From: Earliella scabrosa
Lineage: Eukaryota; Basidiomycota; Agaricomycetes; Polyporales; Polyporaceae
Direction: 5' to 3'
DNA: 64,000 bases
Assembly (NCBI GenBank): GCA_022605405.1
Contig: JABYQQ010000014.1
Coordinates: 62,001-126,000 of the forward strand
The position numbers were made by a program, and so were the translations under genes. The notes under the pieces are model-generated. The model ran no database searches. It saw only the letters and a program-made list of their open reading frames with translations, and was not told where the DNA came from. Shown piece after piece: positions 32,398 to 44,238 of this stretch (positions are counted from its first letter, which is position 1; each line of letters starts with the position of its first letter).

Positions 32398-33854
32398 TCA
32401 TGTTTCGTCCGTGTTATATGAAGGAGGCCGCGTCGAGCCTTCATGCTCAGTGCCCATCGAGACCCGTACAGGCTCTGCTCGAGCTCCCATAGCTGAGCTT
32501 TCAACCAGTCGGACTCCACCGTCTGACAAGCTCTTGAAGCCATATCCTACTCGCATCTCGGTTCTCCGCCTGCTGCGTGCATCGCTAATTCCTGGCGCTA
32601 AGGTCGTTCTGTCATCCGGACCTGCCGGAGGCATCTGTCCATCTGCATCTTCAGTTGCAAGAAGAGCGCTTGCTTGACGAGAGATGTTGTTCTGTTCATA
32701 TGCGGAAGGGGGTATACGCGGAGAGCCGTCATAGTAGTGGGAAGGGAAAAGAGCAGGTGGATGCTGCAAGGGATCGAACAGGGAGTGCCGAGTGTGGTAG
32801 GAGGGAGGAAGGGTCGACGACGTGCGGGCCGACATCCCATCATCCGAGTATGAAGTCATGTTGTTCGTAGGTGCGGCGTCCTGCGCAATGTGTATGTTTG
32901 ATGCTGAAGTAGTTAGGCCTGTTTCACTGTCGCCGCGAATAATCGCGGTAGGTCGCGAGTTGTGGACGGCATACGGCGGGGAGCGTATCATATCCGCATC
33001 CAGAGAAGTGTCGGCAGTTGGGTACCTCAATGTTGAGAGACTTGAGATGCTCAAGGGGTTGGGAGCAAAGTACGGACTCTGGGGCTGAAGAGGAGTGGGT
33101 GAATGAATAATGCCTCGAGACGTTGGGGAAGTGAACGAGGCAGTGAGTTGAGGGGACCCCTGTGCGACCTCGTCTCGAAAGGGATTTTCTACTGTCTCGA
33201 TGTCGGCTGAGCCGCGGGACAACTGCGGGTGGTTGTGGAGCGTCGTGTGTGGTAGCCCGGGGATCACGGGCGCAGGCCAGGGCGAGGTAGACGAGAATGC
33301 GGACACAGACGCAGCGCCTGACGGGATCCTTGTGCGGGGTAAAGAGCAGGCTATGCGCCGATGGGACGTTAGTCGCTTCGGAGGCCAGTGTATGCAAGAT
33401 CTGACGGATACTCACCAAGAGGAGTGATGAAGACATCGCGCTCCGCCGTCTGGAGTACCTGCATCGCGATCCTCCGTTCGCGCTGTCTCTTCCCCGTCGA
33501 GTCCTGCCCTCCATCTTTCTTGGGCCGTGGAGCGCCGTACCTGAAGCCGAAGAATGTCCCCGACCCCAACCTGCCTCTTGTGCGCATCCAAAGGAGTACG
33601 CCTGATGCGACCAGTATGGTACCGATGACAGCAATTGAAACACCAGAGATAGTCATGATCGTTGAGGATGAATCGTCGAGGACGGGTCCTAGCGTGGCAC
33701 TGGCTGTCACAATGATGGTGCCATTGCCGACGACAGTGTCATCGGTAGGACTGGGAAATATCAAGGTTGTGAAGCCTGTGAGCTCGGATTGGCGGGGCTG
33801 GTGGTGGTGGAGAACGTCGGAGACGGGAAGGGTTGGAAGGGGGAAGTGGGGCAT
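32398..33854 (-). CDS. single-pass PPxY membrane protein Y
   Basis: Two exons (33416..33854, 32398..33317; phase-1 intron) encode 452 aa. The N-terminus MPHFPLPTLPVSDVLHHHQ resembles gene R. A Thr/Val-rich ectodomain precedes the transmembrane helix (VSIAVIGTILVASGVLLW), and the juxtamembrane block GSGTFFGFRYG and FITPLGEYP match R. The tail carries TSSTLPPSYHTRHS (PPSY), SPRIPPSAYEQ, a degenerate FKSLSDGGVRL block and a terminal RPPSYNTDET. It is therefore a bridge: an R-type front joined to the Z/T-type tail. It lies head-to-tail with Z. Confidence 0.75.
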
Positions 33855-34273
33855 GGCTCAGCGCTGAGCACCGGAGTCGAAGCAGTCTCACTCCCGGCCT
33901 CGCAGATAAATGTCGAGAGAGTGTCGTTCGCCAATATCAGCGGCCGCGTCCTCTGGGCCTAGTATTAGTAGTCTACAGTCCCAATGTTTGCTATATGTCA
34001 CAACCGCTGCTACCATCGATCTCAGAGCTCGCAGACTGACAACAACTGCGATTCGTACTTCGACGGCATCTTCGTAGAAGCAAGAGCGAGAGATATCCAG
34101 CCACTCAATCTATCGCGCATCGTGTGGATGTGGAACCCATCTGGGTCGTCAGCCTCGCTGCTGGCTTCCACAGTTTGCTAGATAAGTAATTCAGGGTCCA
34201 ACCGTTCGCGCATCTCACAATCTCAAGGCACGTAGTGCTCATGCCGCTCCGGAATAGTACATCGGATCGGGCA
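33855..34273. other. no gene recognised
   Basis: Short intergenic region upstream of Y and downstream of Z. Confidence 0.4.
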
Positions 34274-35432
34274 TCACCGCTCATCCGTTCTGTACGAAGG
34301 CGGTCGCGTCGGGGTCTCATGGGGGTCCGTGGAAGGCCGTCCGACTGGGGCTGCATGATGCAGTGGTCCGCCATCTAGACGGACACCACCGTCTAGCGAC
34401 TGCTTGGGACCGTGTCCGACACGCCTCTCGGTCCTGCGCCTGGGACGCTCGCCAGCTACCGCTGACATCAACGCGCGTGCCTCGCTGCCCCGAGACTCCG
34501 GGGGCATCTGTCCATCTCCTTCTCGCGGCGCTTCGCTCGCAAGAGCGCTAGCCCGACGAGAATGAGTCGCGTTGCGTTGGTACACGGAAGGAGGCATGCG
34601 GGGAGAGCTGTCGTCTTCGTGCATCGGTAGAGGAGGAAGAGCGTGCTGGAAAGAATCGAGCAGGGAGTGTCGAGTGTGGTAGGAGGGAGGGAGGGTCGAC
34701 GAAGTGTGGACGGACATGCCGTCATCGGAGTCGGAAACCATGGAGACCCGAGCGCGTCGAGCGCGCTTGGACGCGCCGACTCTTTGGGTATGTTCCGCCT
34801 TTTCAGAATCGACAGCGTTGTGCACGCCGGTGGGTGCGCTGTCCGGCGCACGGCGCATATTCGATGCTGACGTGGCCACGCTCTCTTCGCTGACTCGGCG
34901 ATTGACCGCGGTGAGTCGCGAGTTGGGGACCGCAGAACGCGGCGGGGAGCGTATCACATTGTCATCCGCTGGTGTATAAGCAGTGGGGTACCTCGGGATA
35001 GAGGGGCTTATGGGGCTCGAGGAGTTGTGTACGATGTAGGGACTGGGAGGCTGAGACGAAGGAGAAAGATGGGAGTCCGAACTAGGTATCAAAGGAGCGG
35101 TCGGGGAAGCGAACGAGCCCGTGAGTTGAGGGGACCACTGGGCGATCTCGTCTCGGAAAGGATTCTCTGCTGTCTCTATGTCGGGTGGAGGATTGGTACG
35201 GTGCCCTCGTCTTGTCGATGCATCGGGAGAGCTACCTTGGGGGACCAGGTGGTGAGTTCCAGTGCAGTAGTGACGTGGAATGACCACCTTCACCTTGTGA
35301 CCGTCTCCGCTCCTTCACACCTCCCCCACAGAAGAAGATGTTGATCGTACCAGCTACAAGAAGCAGACCTATGACGCCTGCTATCGCCAAGATTGGAATA
35401 TACTTGTTCGGGGTGCTGGATGTAATGCCCAT
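34274..35432 (-). CDS. single-pass PPxY membrane protein Z
   Basis: Two exons (35294..35432, 34274..35235; 58-nt phase-1 intron with GTGAAG donor) encode 366 aa. MGITSSTPNKYIPILAIAG runs into the membrane segment VIGLLLVAGTINIFFC, then KERRRSQG. The tail parallels Y closely: DIETAENPFRDEIAQWSPQL, STLPPSYHTRHS (PPSY), SPRMPPSVYQRN, GPKQSLDGGVRLDGGP and a terminal RPPSYRTDER. The front exon differs from Y (short N-terminus, no ectodomain), so Y and Z share a tail but not a head. The donor was chosen to keep the basic anchor and give a normal intron length; an upstream GTGTGA donor is possible. Confidence 0.75.
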
Positions 35433-36270
35433 GGCTGAGGAGGGAGGGCACGACGCTGAGGAGCAACGGTTCGAGAGCGAGAGGGTCGGGGGGAAAGTTA
35501 TGAGCAGCCGAGAGTCGAGTTCATTCGTGATGTGTCGTCCTGCAAGGCCGGCAACGATGTTCGTGTAAGAAGGAGATTTGTTTCCGGGAGCTGTGCATGG
35601 CGCGCTCGGGCCGCGTAGCCCACTGCCGCCGCCACCACGGCGCGTTACGATGATCATGTTATTGAGATGACCACGCGGACGTGTCAGAGGGAGGCGCGTT
35701 CTCGTTGCTGCCGTGGGTGCGTAGCAAGATGAGTCCCAGAAGAATGTAGGTTCTCTGTTGATCAGCCCATCAGTACTGCTCGACAGATAGAGACAACGGT
35801 TCATAGACGTTTGACCATCTCTCGTATTTAGGGAGATAGCTTCGACTCGTCGAGGCGAGATCTAACCCATACGGTGCTGGCATCTCAGAACTGCTGCCAG
35901 TGTAAGGCTTCTGGTTGTTCAGTATGCGTCGGCCAGGCACGCATCCAGCATTAGTAGTCCGCCTTCGTAATGCGGCGTCCGCCACTCTACTCCCGATCCC
36001 AGGATACTTATGGGGGATACACCTCTCACGTAATGAACAACTCGAACAGGTCGGACCAAACGTACCTGAGCGTCAAGACATACCGGGCAATAAGAGACTA
36101 CAGTCGGCCGCCGTCGCGAGATGGAGTTAGATCTTGACAGATGGCGGAAGTCTCGGGGTTGCCATGCAAGCGGAGAAAGAGATTGCTGTGCGAAAAGGCA
36201 GAGTCTGAGGCCCGAGCATACGCAGTACGACCCGACTCTACGAGTAGTACAGAACGGACCGAGCGCCATC
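35433..36270. other. no gene recognised
   Basis: Frames here lack splice structure or family motifs. I see nothing supportable. Confidence 0.4.
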
Positions 36271-37663
36271 TCACTGCGAGTAGGGCGGAGGATGAACCGC
36301 CCACGTTTCCTCCCCTCCGTCATAGTGGGACGCGTCCGCCAGGTCGGAGTGTGGAGGAGGGCGGGCGCTGTCGTCTTCGCGAGATCCAGGGGTGGTCTGA
36401 GCTGGCCAATGTGAGGCATGCGACTCATGCGCCACGCTTGAGGACGACGCGTCCGATGCGCCGGGTGCGCGCTTGACGTCGCGTGGATAGGTCGCCGTAT
36501 CTGCCATGAGAGGATCGGCTGATCGAGGAGTATGCGGGGCGTCTTGGAGCAGAGACGTGTTGGAGGAGACGGGATGGTAGCCGTATCCGGGCATGAGATT
36601 GACCAAGGTGTTCGAGCGCGAGGAAGCGAGCGCGACAGTTTCCCGCATGACCCAGTCGCCAGCAGGCGTGTCAGGCGGCGGGGGTGGCGTAGCGGGTCCT
36701 GAACAGCCGGGGTGTGAGCGAGAAACGGACGAGGGAGCGTGTTGCGGCTGCGTACCTGCAGAGACTATACTGACCCGTCGCGCCCTCGTCTTGGTGCGCC
36801 TCCGCCTAATCGCCCATAGGACTAATGCGACACAGAGCAGGAAGAGGACTACACCACCGGCGATCACTCCTGCGAGCGTCCCAGATCGCATCCCACTGGC
36901 CTGCCCTTCATCAGCTGGAGCTGACGTCGCCGAAGTGCCAACTCCCGCGACACTACCTCTGGTATCCCCTCCATCTACTGGAGCTGACGTCGTTGCAGAA
37001 GCGTCAGCTCCCTCGACACTACCTGTGGTCTCCCCTCCGTCAACTGGAGCTGACGTCGTCGCAGAAGCGCTAGCTCCCGCAACACTACCTGCGCTCGACT
37101 CGCTCGAGGGCAATGATGCTGAGTCGATATCGGCGGTACTCTGGGTCTGAGACTCAGAGGTCGTGGACGGAGTGGGAAGGCTCTTGGAAGGGCTCGGCCG
37201 GACGGGCGTACCGCTCAAGGTCACCTGGAAGAAGTCGAGTAGGAGCGACTCGCCATTATTGGTGATGAAGATGGTGTGCTCGCCCGCGGGAAGCTCAGCG
37301 GACTGGAAGAACAGGACCTGATGTTGCTGCAGGCCCACCGCGCCCGGCTTCACGTAGTTGATGGGCAGGCCGTCATCGAGCTGGAACGTCGTGTTGATCC
37401 TGCCGACAGGAAGTCGCTGTCCGAACACCTCGATACGGGTTCCTTACAGGCCATATGAAGGGAGGGGAGAGAGCACTTGGATGTAGAATGAACGCACCTG
37501 TGAAGGTATACTGCGCCGACGCCCCAACTTCCACGGTTCCCGTGACAGTGTCCGCATACTGGCCTTCGCTGGGGCTGACCCTCGACCAGGCGCCGCTATA
37601 CTTGATGGCTGGATCAGTGTCGTCGATAGCTACGGGAACTTGGCGTCTATGTCTTGAGCGCAT
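36271..37663 (-). CDS. single-pass receptor-like protein with lectin-like ectodomain and PPPY tail (AA)
   Basis: Two exons (37498..37663, 36271..37442; phase-1 intron) encode 445 aa. The first 130 residues follow a beta-sandwich pattern common in Agaricomycete surface proteins: IDDTDPAIKYSGAWSR, GASAQYTFTGTRIEVFGQR, then LPAGEHTIFITNNGESLLLDFFQV. It resembles carbohydrate-binding jelly-roll folds; binding is inferred. A Ser/Thr/Ala stalk built from 22-residue repeats follows, then a transmembrane helix (GVVLFLLCVALVLWAI) and RRRRTKTRARR. The tail ends VHPPPYSQ (PPPY). No signal peptide is visible at ATG 37663 and no upstream exon was found. The gene at 41.0-42.3 kb has the same plan. Confidence 0.75.
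36911..37090 (-). repeat. 66-bp tandem repeat in the stalk of AA
   Basis: Three consecutive units, two of 66 bp and one of about 63 bp, encode SAPVDGGETTGSVEGADASATT-like 22-residue repeats in the extracellular stalk. GGAGCTGACGTCG recurs in each unit. Confidence 0.8.
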
Positions 37664-38667
37664 GTGTTGTCGAAGAAGTAAGGAGCGTATTTAGTAAGGA
37701 GCGAACTGAGTGGAGACGGCTGCTGTAGGTGGAGGAGGGGAAGAGAAGTGGGAGGAGCGAGCCAGGAGCTGAAGCGAGCACAGCGGGTCCGCTACCTCAG
37801 TCAAACGATCGCGATAGTGCCTTGAGATAGCACTAAGTTTGTAAGCGAGGAATACGAAAATCGAGATTGCGATGTCACGGCTCGCCCTAGCACAGCCGAT
37901 ATAAGTACTGGCTCCTAAGTAAGCTACGTTGGAAGAGAAAAATGTTCAGTATCCATCATGATCAAGCATCATCAACTGCTAGGTACCGAATCCAGGTCGT
38001 GATGCATAGCAACAAAGAGTAAACAATACGAATGCACACTCACAGCAGTGACAGCTCCTTGACATATCGGGTTCCTCGCGGATCATCCTGCTCGATGAAA
38101 GTCAGTTTGAATAGGTACCATCTGAGACCTGAGGACCTGATGCGACCGAACTTTGTCAAATTGTCATGCATGAGTTCGCCTTCGCATGTCCTGATCGAGT
38201 GCATGGCATGCGATTTAATACTTGGCACATGTCTCGATGCTGTCGAGCCGCAACGTGTACATCTAGGGATGGATGTCGTCCGTTAGCAATGAGCATGACC
38301 GCTGAGGTCGACGATGTGAACGTACAAGAATCCGGATGTCTTTGGAACTTGAAGGGCTTGCGAGCAGCGAGCTCTCGCACAGCCTCGGACGATATCGTGA
38401 TGAGAGTTGATGACGAGATATCTTCCCATCACCACCGGCCCCTCGGGCCGCGCATTGGTGTCCAGTTCTGGCAAGCGCCCGCAAACTTTCCCTCGATCAT
38501 CCATCATCCACCTGCGACTCTGCTAGTATCCCCCCGACGGTCATCTCTATTCTGGGAGGCAACGTGCGTTATGTACATATGTACATGCATCATAGACAGC
38601 GCTCACAAGTCCGGTCAACAGACACAATCCATGAGGTTTTGGCCCCGGGCAAGCGTCGTGGATGGCC
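37664..38667. other. no gene recognised
   Basis: Only short frames occur. Pyrimidine-rich sequence at 37.7-37.8 kb (minus strand) may be the promoter or 5' UTR of AA. Confidence 0.4.
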
Positions 38668-39888
38668 TCAAATAGTAGTACCTCGTAAGTACAGTTTACG
38701 AGTAGCAGTAGTAGTCGCAGGGGTATACGCAGGAGGAGGTTCAAGATGCGCATATTCATATGCGTCAAACTCATGCTCGATCACTGAGAAACCTGTCCAA
38801 GTGTTCTGTCGCTCGGGTATGGAGTGGGGATGAGGATGAGGGCTCATGGTGACAGAAGAACGCTCTTGACTTCTGTACTCGGCGGTGGGAGAGTATGCCG
38901 CGAGACGAGATCGGTAGGGATTAGTTGAGAGGGGCGAAAGGTCAGGACTCTGGACCTTCTCATCTGCATAGGTGCTCGACGGCGACAGGAGAACGGAGCT
39001 CAGTCGAGGTCGTAGGAGAGCCGTAGTCGAGGATGGGGACGGCAGTGATTCCGTTCCGACCACAGGCTGCATAGCCGCTTGATGTCTAGTGTTCCTAACC
39101 TCCGCAGGTTCTGAGGGCGATTGACTGAGGGTACTAGCCGTAAAAGCTGTGTTATCGCCAGCAGAACCCTCAACGTTCTCTGCATCTGGGACAGATACGG
39201 AAATCAGCTCCTCTTTCCGCAACAGGATCGTCGACTTGAGCTACGCGCCTCTGGCTGCTTCGTTTCCATACAGTTGTCTCCGCTTCCGCCACCGTAAGAG
39301 ACCCACCATAGTCAGGCCTAGCACGACGACTGGGGCCACGGTAGCTCCAACGATAACTCCTGATGGTATACTGGACCGGGGAGGGGACGAATCATGGACC
39401 AGTTGTGGAGATGGGGAAGGCGAGGCAGGGATTGACGTTCCAGGATACTTCGTATATGACTCGGAGACCGAGGTTGACATGGAGAGGTCCTGGTTCGTTG
39501 CCACTGACCGCGTCAACGTCTCCGTATCCGAGGCCGGAACCTGGTCGGTTGCAGATGTGGAGGATGTTGTAGGGGTGGGTATCGAGATGGAGATGGGGCT
39601 GGTTGTTGACGTAGGATCATCGCTCTGGATGGGGACCATCGCGAGCGTTGAAGTGGGTGAGAGTGACTCTGCCCTGGATGTCGGAGTCGTATTCCCGTGA
39701 GTGGTCGGACTCGACGGATTCTTTGGGCCATCATCGCAAGAGCCGTTATTGCAAGTGCTGCAGAGCGGATTGAAATTGTCGAGCCCGTGAATCCCTAAAC
39801 AGATCCCCGAGTCTATAACTCGTTCTATGATGTGCCGAGGAGGGTGAGTAAACATATTGACTAGATTCCGGCTAGGAGTTAGCGTCAA
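38668..39888 (-). CDS. single-pass membrane protein with CxxC ectodomain and PPAY tail (BB)
   Basis: The first coding block (39888 to about 39250) has LCSTCNNGSC, a C-x2-C-x4-C motif shared with K1-K3, followed by a Ser/Thr/Pro stalk. A transmembrane helix (GVIVGATVAPVVVLGLTMVGLL) and RWRKRRQLYG come next. The second block (about 39222 to 38668) starts RKEELISVSVPDAEN, is Ser/Pro-rich and ends EPPPAYTPATTT (PPAY). An intron or break must lie at about 39190-39265, because the blocks are in different frames. A GTATGG donor is present, but no acceptor gives the right phase nearby, so the junction is unresolved and a frameshift cannot be excluded. The start at 39888 may not be the true N-terminus. 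Confidence 0.6.
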
Positions 39889-40997
39889 CGATCTGTTGCA
39901 CTGTCACTGTGGGCCCACGCACCGAGTGACTACACTCCCAGAGGAGGCTATACCGGCTAGTGAGTTAGCTGCGCCGCTATGCTTGCGCTTATAATCTCCA
40001 GCATGACGAGCGTGTATCGCACTGACGGGAATCTGAAGATGCCATTGACATTGTCACCATGTCAGTGCAAGTCAGCTCGCGTATCTCTGAAGCGAACTGC
40101 GTGTGCCCGAAAGGCGTCAGTACATTGCCGTCCACCACAGTGCATGAGGTAGACTCCGAAAGAAGGCGGAATATGTGACTTCCGATCATGCAGGAAGACC
40201 AAAGTCCCCGAGCTCACCGTGTAGTCATGCCCACGTCCTTAGCAATCTATTCCGATCCATGGGCTGCGCTTCCATTCTGCAGTCAAGCACGAAATGACGT
40301 GCCCTTGAACGTACTCGGGCAGAATAGCGTGGTAGAACATAATTGATTCATGCAACGGTAATGCGGTGCAAGCCACTGATTACCGGAGGTCAGCAGGGAA
40401 ATGCACCAGCATGATGAACGGGAGAACCTTCATAGCATTCATGAGTGCATCCGAGCTTTCATCATCATGCGAAGTGCCCCTCAGAATCTATGAATATGTA
40501 GTGAGCTTGGATATGCTGCGCGCAGGACTGCTACTGCATAGCACTGGATAATCTAGATAGGTAATCAGCGTCACGGGCATGAGCACCCTCGTTGCGATGT
40601 ACAACTTCCGAGAACTCGACCACTCGTCACCATCATCTTATAGCGCCAGGTGGAAGCCTGATCTTCGCATTTAGTTTCCGTGCCACGTTGAGGGGCGTCT
40701 GCGGCATTCCTAGCTTCTAAGGGAAGTGTGATGGAAGATGGTGCGAATAAGGTGAACAGTGGCAGGCGTAAGAGGCGCACGCCTGTCGTGTAAGGAAAGA
40801 TCCGGCTCGTGCGCTCTACCATCATGGGCACGAACTGTCCCTCCAGTGTAGCCCAATTTCCATACTGATTGTGAGCTGCGGAAACTGAACGGAGTCGCTG
40901 AAGATATTGACATGAAGAGGTGAGGTATGAATACGTGATACATATGCTGAACCGAATCGAGTCCAAAATCTCAGCTGAACGTGTACCCTGAACCTGT
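39889..40997. other. no gene recognised
   Basis: Several minus-strand frames (40571-41035) have no family resemblance. I see nothing supportable. Confidence 0.4.
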
Positions 40998-42321
40998 CTA
41001 CTGGTACGGCGGTGGAGCTGTAGAAGCAATGTCACTTATCTCATCATGCTGCATCCAGTTGTATCCTACGACAGCTGTACGAGATTCCCTGGAAGTCTCA
41101 TTCCTCTCGTCGATAGCGGGACTCCGAGCTGCATCGCTACGGTTGGGCTCCTGATGGATAGATGGATGGGAATGCTCCTTAGTATCCGTGTCTAGGAAGG
41201 AGGGCGTGTGCGAGTGTTGCGAAGCAAAGTGTAGAACTGGAGTAGCCACAACTGACGAGTGAGATAGAGAGCGGCTGTCCTCGTCTGGAGCAATAGGTAG
41301 TATGTGAGTGATGCGTACGGTATTGACAGTCAAGAGAGGACGAACCGGTGACAACATTGAGCGTTCTCCGGTGCGCTTTGCTTCGTTTCCAGCAGAGGAG
41401 TGCCAGACTCCCCACCAAGATGATGCAGAGCAGCGAGAGACCCACAGTTGTTCCGACTGTGATTGCTTTCAGGTTCTCATTGCTCCGATCTCCGTTGGGT
41501 TCTGGAGTCGCAGAGGCAGATGCTTGCGTGTAATTACGTCCTAGCAGATGGCTCAGAGATCATTGTGAATTACTGTGGAAATGGCAAGTGAACTCACCAT
41601 ATGTTGGGATAGGCGTAGTCTGGAGAGTCGACGACTCTGTTGTGCTTCTGGCCGTGGAATCCAAACTTGAAGTTGCAGACTCGGATGAGCTGAACGGTGT
41701 AGAACGTGATTCAGGGGATGACGTTAATGGTGGGGAGGCGGACGGCAGGGTTTGTCTGCTGGTGGACGAAAGCAAGGTGGGCATTGCAGAGGACTGAGTA
41801 ACAGGTGCAGTGACTCCTCCGCCTGTCCTGGTACTGGCACTTGAATCGACCGTCCGTGGAGGAACAACAAACCCCCCATGGATCAAGAAGTAATCTAACC
41901 ATAGGGCATCGCCGAGGTTTGTGATCGTCAATGTGTGAGTTCCACCCACAAGGGACTGCGACCAGAAGAAATCGACATCCTCTTTCAGATCCCTAGGACG
42001 AGATGAATACACCGTCGGTACCCCGCCGTCTATAATGTATGTAGAGTTGTGTGTTGTGTTGGGTGATTCGATGCCGTACACCTCAACTCCGTAGCCTATA
42101 CTTATATGATTGAGGGAGCAGAGAGGTACATGTAGCTGGAGTAGCGTACCAGTGAAGCCCAATATTGCCACGGCCCCGAGTTCCCGCGTTGCGATGACAT
42201 TGGTTTCATAGTCAGGCGTCGTCACCTGCCTTCGGAACCAATTTCCGTTGAGATCGAGGTGAGCAGAGTCGGCATATATGAGGTTCCGCTTCCGAATGAT
42301 CTGAGGGCCTGCTGAGTTCAT
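40998..42321 (-). CDS. single-pass receptor-like protein with lectin-like ectodomain and PPPY tail (CC)
   Basis: Four exons (42150..42321, 41598..42095, 41346..41540, 40998..41284; all introns phase 1) encode 383 aa. The ectodomain follows the AA pattern: NLIYADSAHLDLNGNWFRR, GAVAILGFTG joined to YGVEVYGIES, then LVGGTHTLTITNLGDALWLDYF. A Ser/Thr stalk and the transmembrane helix (GLSLLCIILVGSLALLCW) are followed by KRSKAHRR and a tail ending STAPPPYQ (PPPY). The first intron is 54 nt, in frame and without stops, so retention would add 18 residues. ATG 42321 fits a short N-terminus; ATG 42360 is also in frame. Ligand and function unknown. Confidence 0.75.
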
Positions 42322-43153
42322 TGTAGCATGTCGTAGCCTGAAGAGGGGGGTGAGGAGCACGATATTAGCACGTTCGTATAACCAGAAGGGTCATATAGCC
42401 GACGTGGCTGAGTAATGTATCCATGTAGTTTCAGACGACGACGGCTGGATCTGCACCGCAGGAATTCTGCATATCACGGATGGGCGTGTAGTCATCCAAC
42501 TATCGCTTCGTGTGAGCCAAGAGTACAGTTCAAAAAGCGCATGAATGTCAATCTTTCAGAGACGTCGTCAATGAGATGAGGTTTCCGAGAATACTCGACT
42601 TAACACATGCTACTCAACTTAACACAGGCTTGCCAGAGACACTGACACAGGGCTAGTATCATCAGTAGGGTTGACCTAGGACAGATGGTAGTCACTTCGT
42701 ACAACACAGGCCGTTGCGGTTCCCACTTGGACGCTTGTTTAACGGTCGATTGTAACTTAGGTGCGCGATAGAATCTATGGGGCCCGGGTGCGCCACCCAA
42801 TCCGCATCTAATGTCGTGTCAACCAAATTTGTTGATGGGCTTAGTAGGCAGAAGACTGCCGCCACATCGATCACAGACGGAGGCAGACATCTAATAGGCT
42901 TTTTTTCTCGACTGCGGACTCTTGAGGACGAGGATATCGACATCTCGGTGGTCTCGAAGGGAACTTCATCTTGCAGTCGAGTATCGGTGTGATGCATGGA
43001 ATTTACTCAATAAATTTGAATAAAATGGAGGACACAATCAACTAGACAGCGGCGTGTACATGTCTGACATAGTCATATTGTCCAGTCTTCGAAAGAGGTC
43101 AGCGTCTCTTCGTCCCTTCCCTTCAGCAAGCTGGGTCAAACCTTTGATGGTAG
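42322..43153. other. no gene recognised
   Basis: Contains short frames and one T-run. No supported feature. Confidence 0.4.
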
Positions 43154-44238
43154 CTACGTCTCCGACCGCCTGTCAGAGAAGCTCGCAGAGAAGTACAGCG
43201 CCTTCTCAGGACTAACGGACCGACCAACAACCACGCCTCCTCCGGAACTTCCATCCGACCCCGCGTCTATCGGAGCATCTGGTCGACCACGGTCCTGTGC
43301 GAATGTAATAGGTGCTTGCTCTCCATCAGGAGACGAAAGAGTATGAGGAGATGGTGATGTCGGAGGAGAGCACAATTGATGGACGATAGTGTCGCGAACG
43401 TGCGACCGGGAGAGGCGGGATGTACTACTAGTCGGTGTCACACTTCGCGACTTGTGGCCTCCTGTTCGCACGGACCACCATGAGTAGTCGCCATACGAGA
43501 TTTCCGAGAGCTGATCGTTGCCGTCTTCTGCTAGCATCACTAGTGAAGATGTATGAGCCGACCTGTCCTCGAATGATCATCGATGGCCCGACTTACACCA
43601 TGTCACAGCCCTCACACGACGCCTCCACCACCACAAGCCACCCGTGAGTAGCAGAAGCCCGATGATTATGGAGAGCACAATGCTAGCTATTACTCCCGGT
43701 GGTAGGGTCCAGTGCGAGACCGGACTGGGTACTACTGAACCTATCGGAGTAGATGCTGCCGAACTTGCGGGGAACGAGGAGCTTGGAATCGATGTGAAAG
43801 TTGTATAGGATGTGCCCAAGACCTGTGTACTGTTCCTTGGGTCTCCGGAGATCGATGGAACGAACGTATCGCTGATGAGAGTCGAGGACGTGCTTGGGGT
43901 ACCGAGAGGACTGCTGTCAGCGGTCGTCATCGGAGCTGAAGTACCGTCAAACTCCGTGGACAAGACAGCACTAGTACTGGGGATCGAGAGAGTAGGCAAA
44001 GGCGGAGATGGTGGACCAGGTGGTTTTGGATCAGACTTGGGAGGCGGAGCTGGCGGGACAGTGGGGGGACACGATGATGGAAGTCCTGTGCACTGCTGGC
44101 AGGCTTCCCTTAAGGACGGAGGCCGTGAACATGCCTCGCCCGGACTTTGACCAGCTTGACCAGCACCAGCATTGTTGTTGCCTTTGCCGTCATCTTTATC
44201 ATCGTCATCGCCGTCATCGCACCAGTTTCAGTTGACCC

